Positions 5,965 to 5,976 of a stretch of DNA of 5,976 bases are shown piece by piece (the stretch's first letter is position 1; each line of letters begins with the position of its first letter). This DNA is from an uncultured Blautia sp. (GTDB lineage Bacteria; Bacillota; Clostridia; Lachnospirales; Lachnospiraceae). A program made the position numbers and the translations under genes. A model generated the notes under the pieces. It searched no databases and had not been told where the DNA came from. It saw only the letters and a program-made list of their open reading frames with translations. Location: the NCBI GenBank assembly GCA_900553515.1, contig USDN01000100.1:1-5976 (forward strand), read 5' to 3'.

Positions 5965-5976
5965 ATGTCATAGGAT

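Overview
The window looks like a chromosomal segment of a low-to-mid GC Firmicute, most likely a gut Lachnospiraceae (Blautia/Dorea/Mediterraneibacter-like). The basis is the repeated 'ATPSN' linker in a secreted surface protein, strong AGGAGG/GGGGG-type ribosome binding sites, a SARP/BTAD-type regulator of a kind frequent in this family, and a LytTR response regulator paired with an AgrC-like GHKL kinase. The genus is inferred from protein style, not from a marker gene.

Minus strand, right to left: a 403-aa SARP/BTAD-type regulator (2163-3374) ends in a rho-independent terminator (2104-2149). An AT-rich promoter region follows. Then comes a two-gene unit: an uncharacterised 156-aa cytosolic protein (1549-2019) and, 52 nt further on with no terminator between, a secreted surface protein (1496 down to the window edge). 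The surface protein has an intact 5' end and its 3' end lies outside the window. This reading frame covers the whole first 1.5 kb and has no stop in the window.

Plus strand: a 349-bp divergent intergenic region (3375-3723) leads to a two-component system, a LytTR response regulator (3724-4464) and a membrane GHKL histidine kinase (4539-5870). The last ~100 bases (5873-5976) are GC-rich, non-coding and strongly palindromic. They contain mutually exclusive hairpins and a T-tract, so they act at least as a terminator and may be an attenuator or a dispersed palindromic repeat.

Working model (inference): the membrane kinase senses an extracellular signal and phosphorylates the LytTR regulator, while the divergent SARP-type regulator controls the adjoining small-protein/surface-protein unit. 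The most unusual parts are the SARP regulator, whose C-terminus resembles a GGDEF domain with its signature residues lost, the 156-aa protein of unknown function carrying a YRQNATWQG motif, and their linkage to a large surface protein. No transposase, CRISPR array, tRNA or rRNA was seen.
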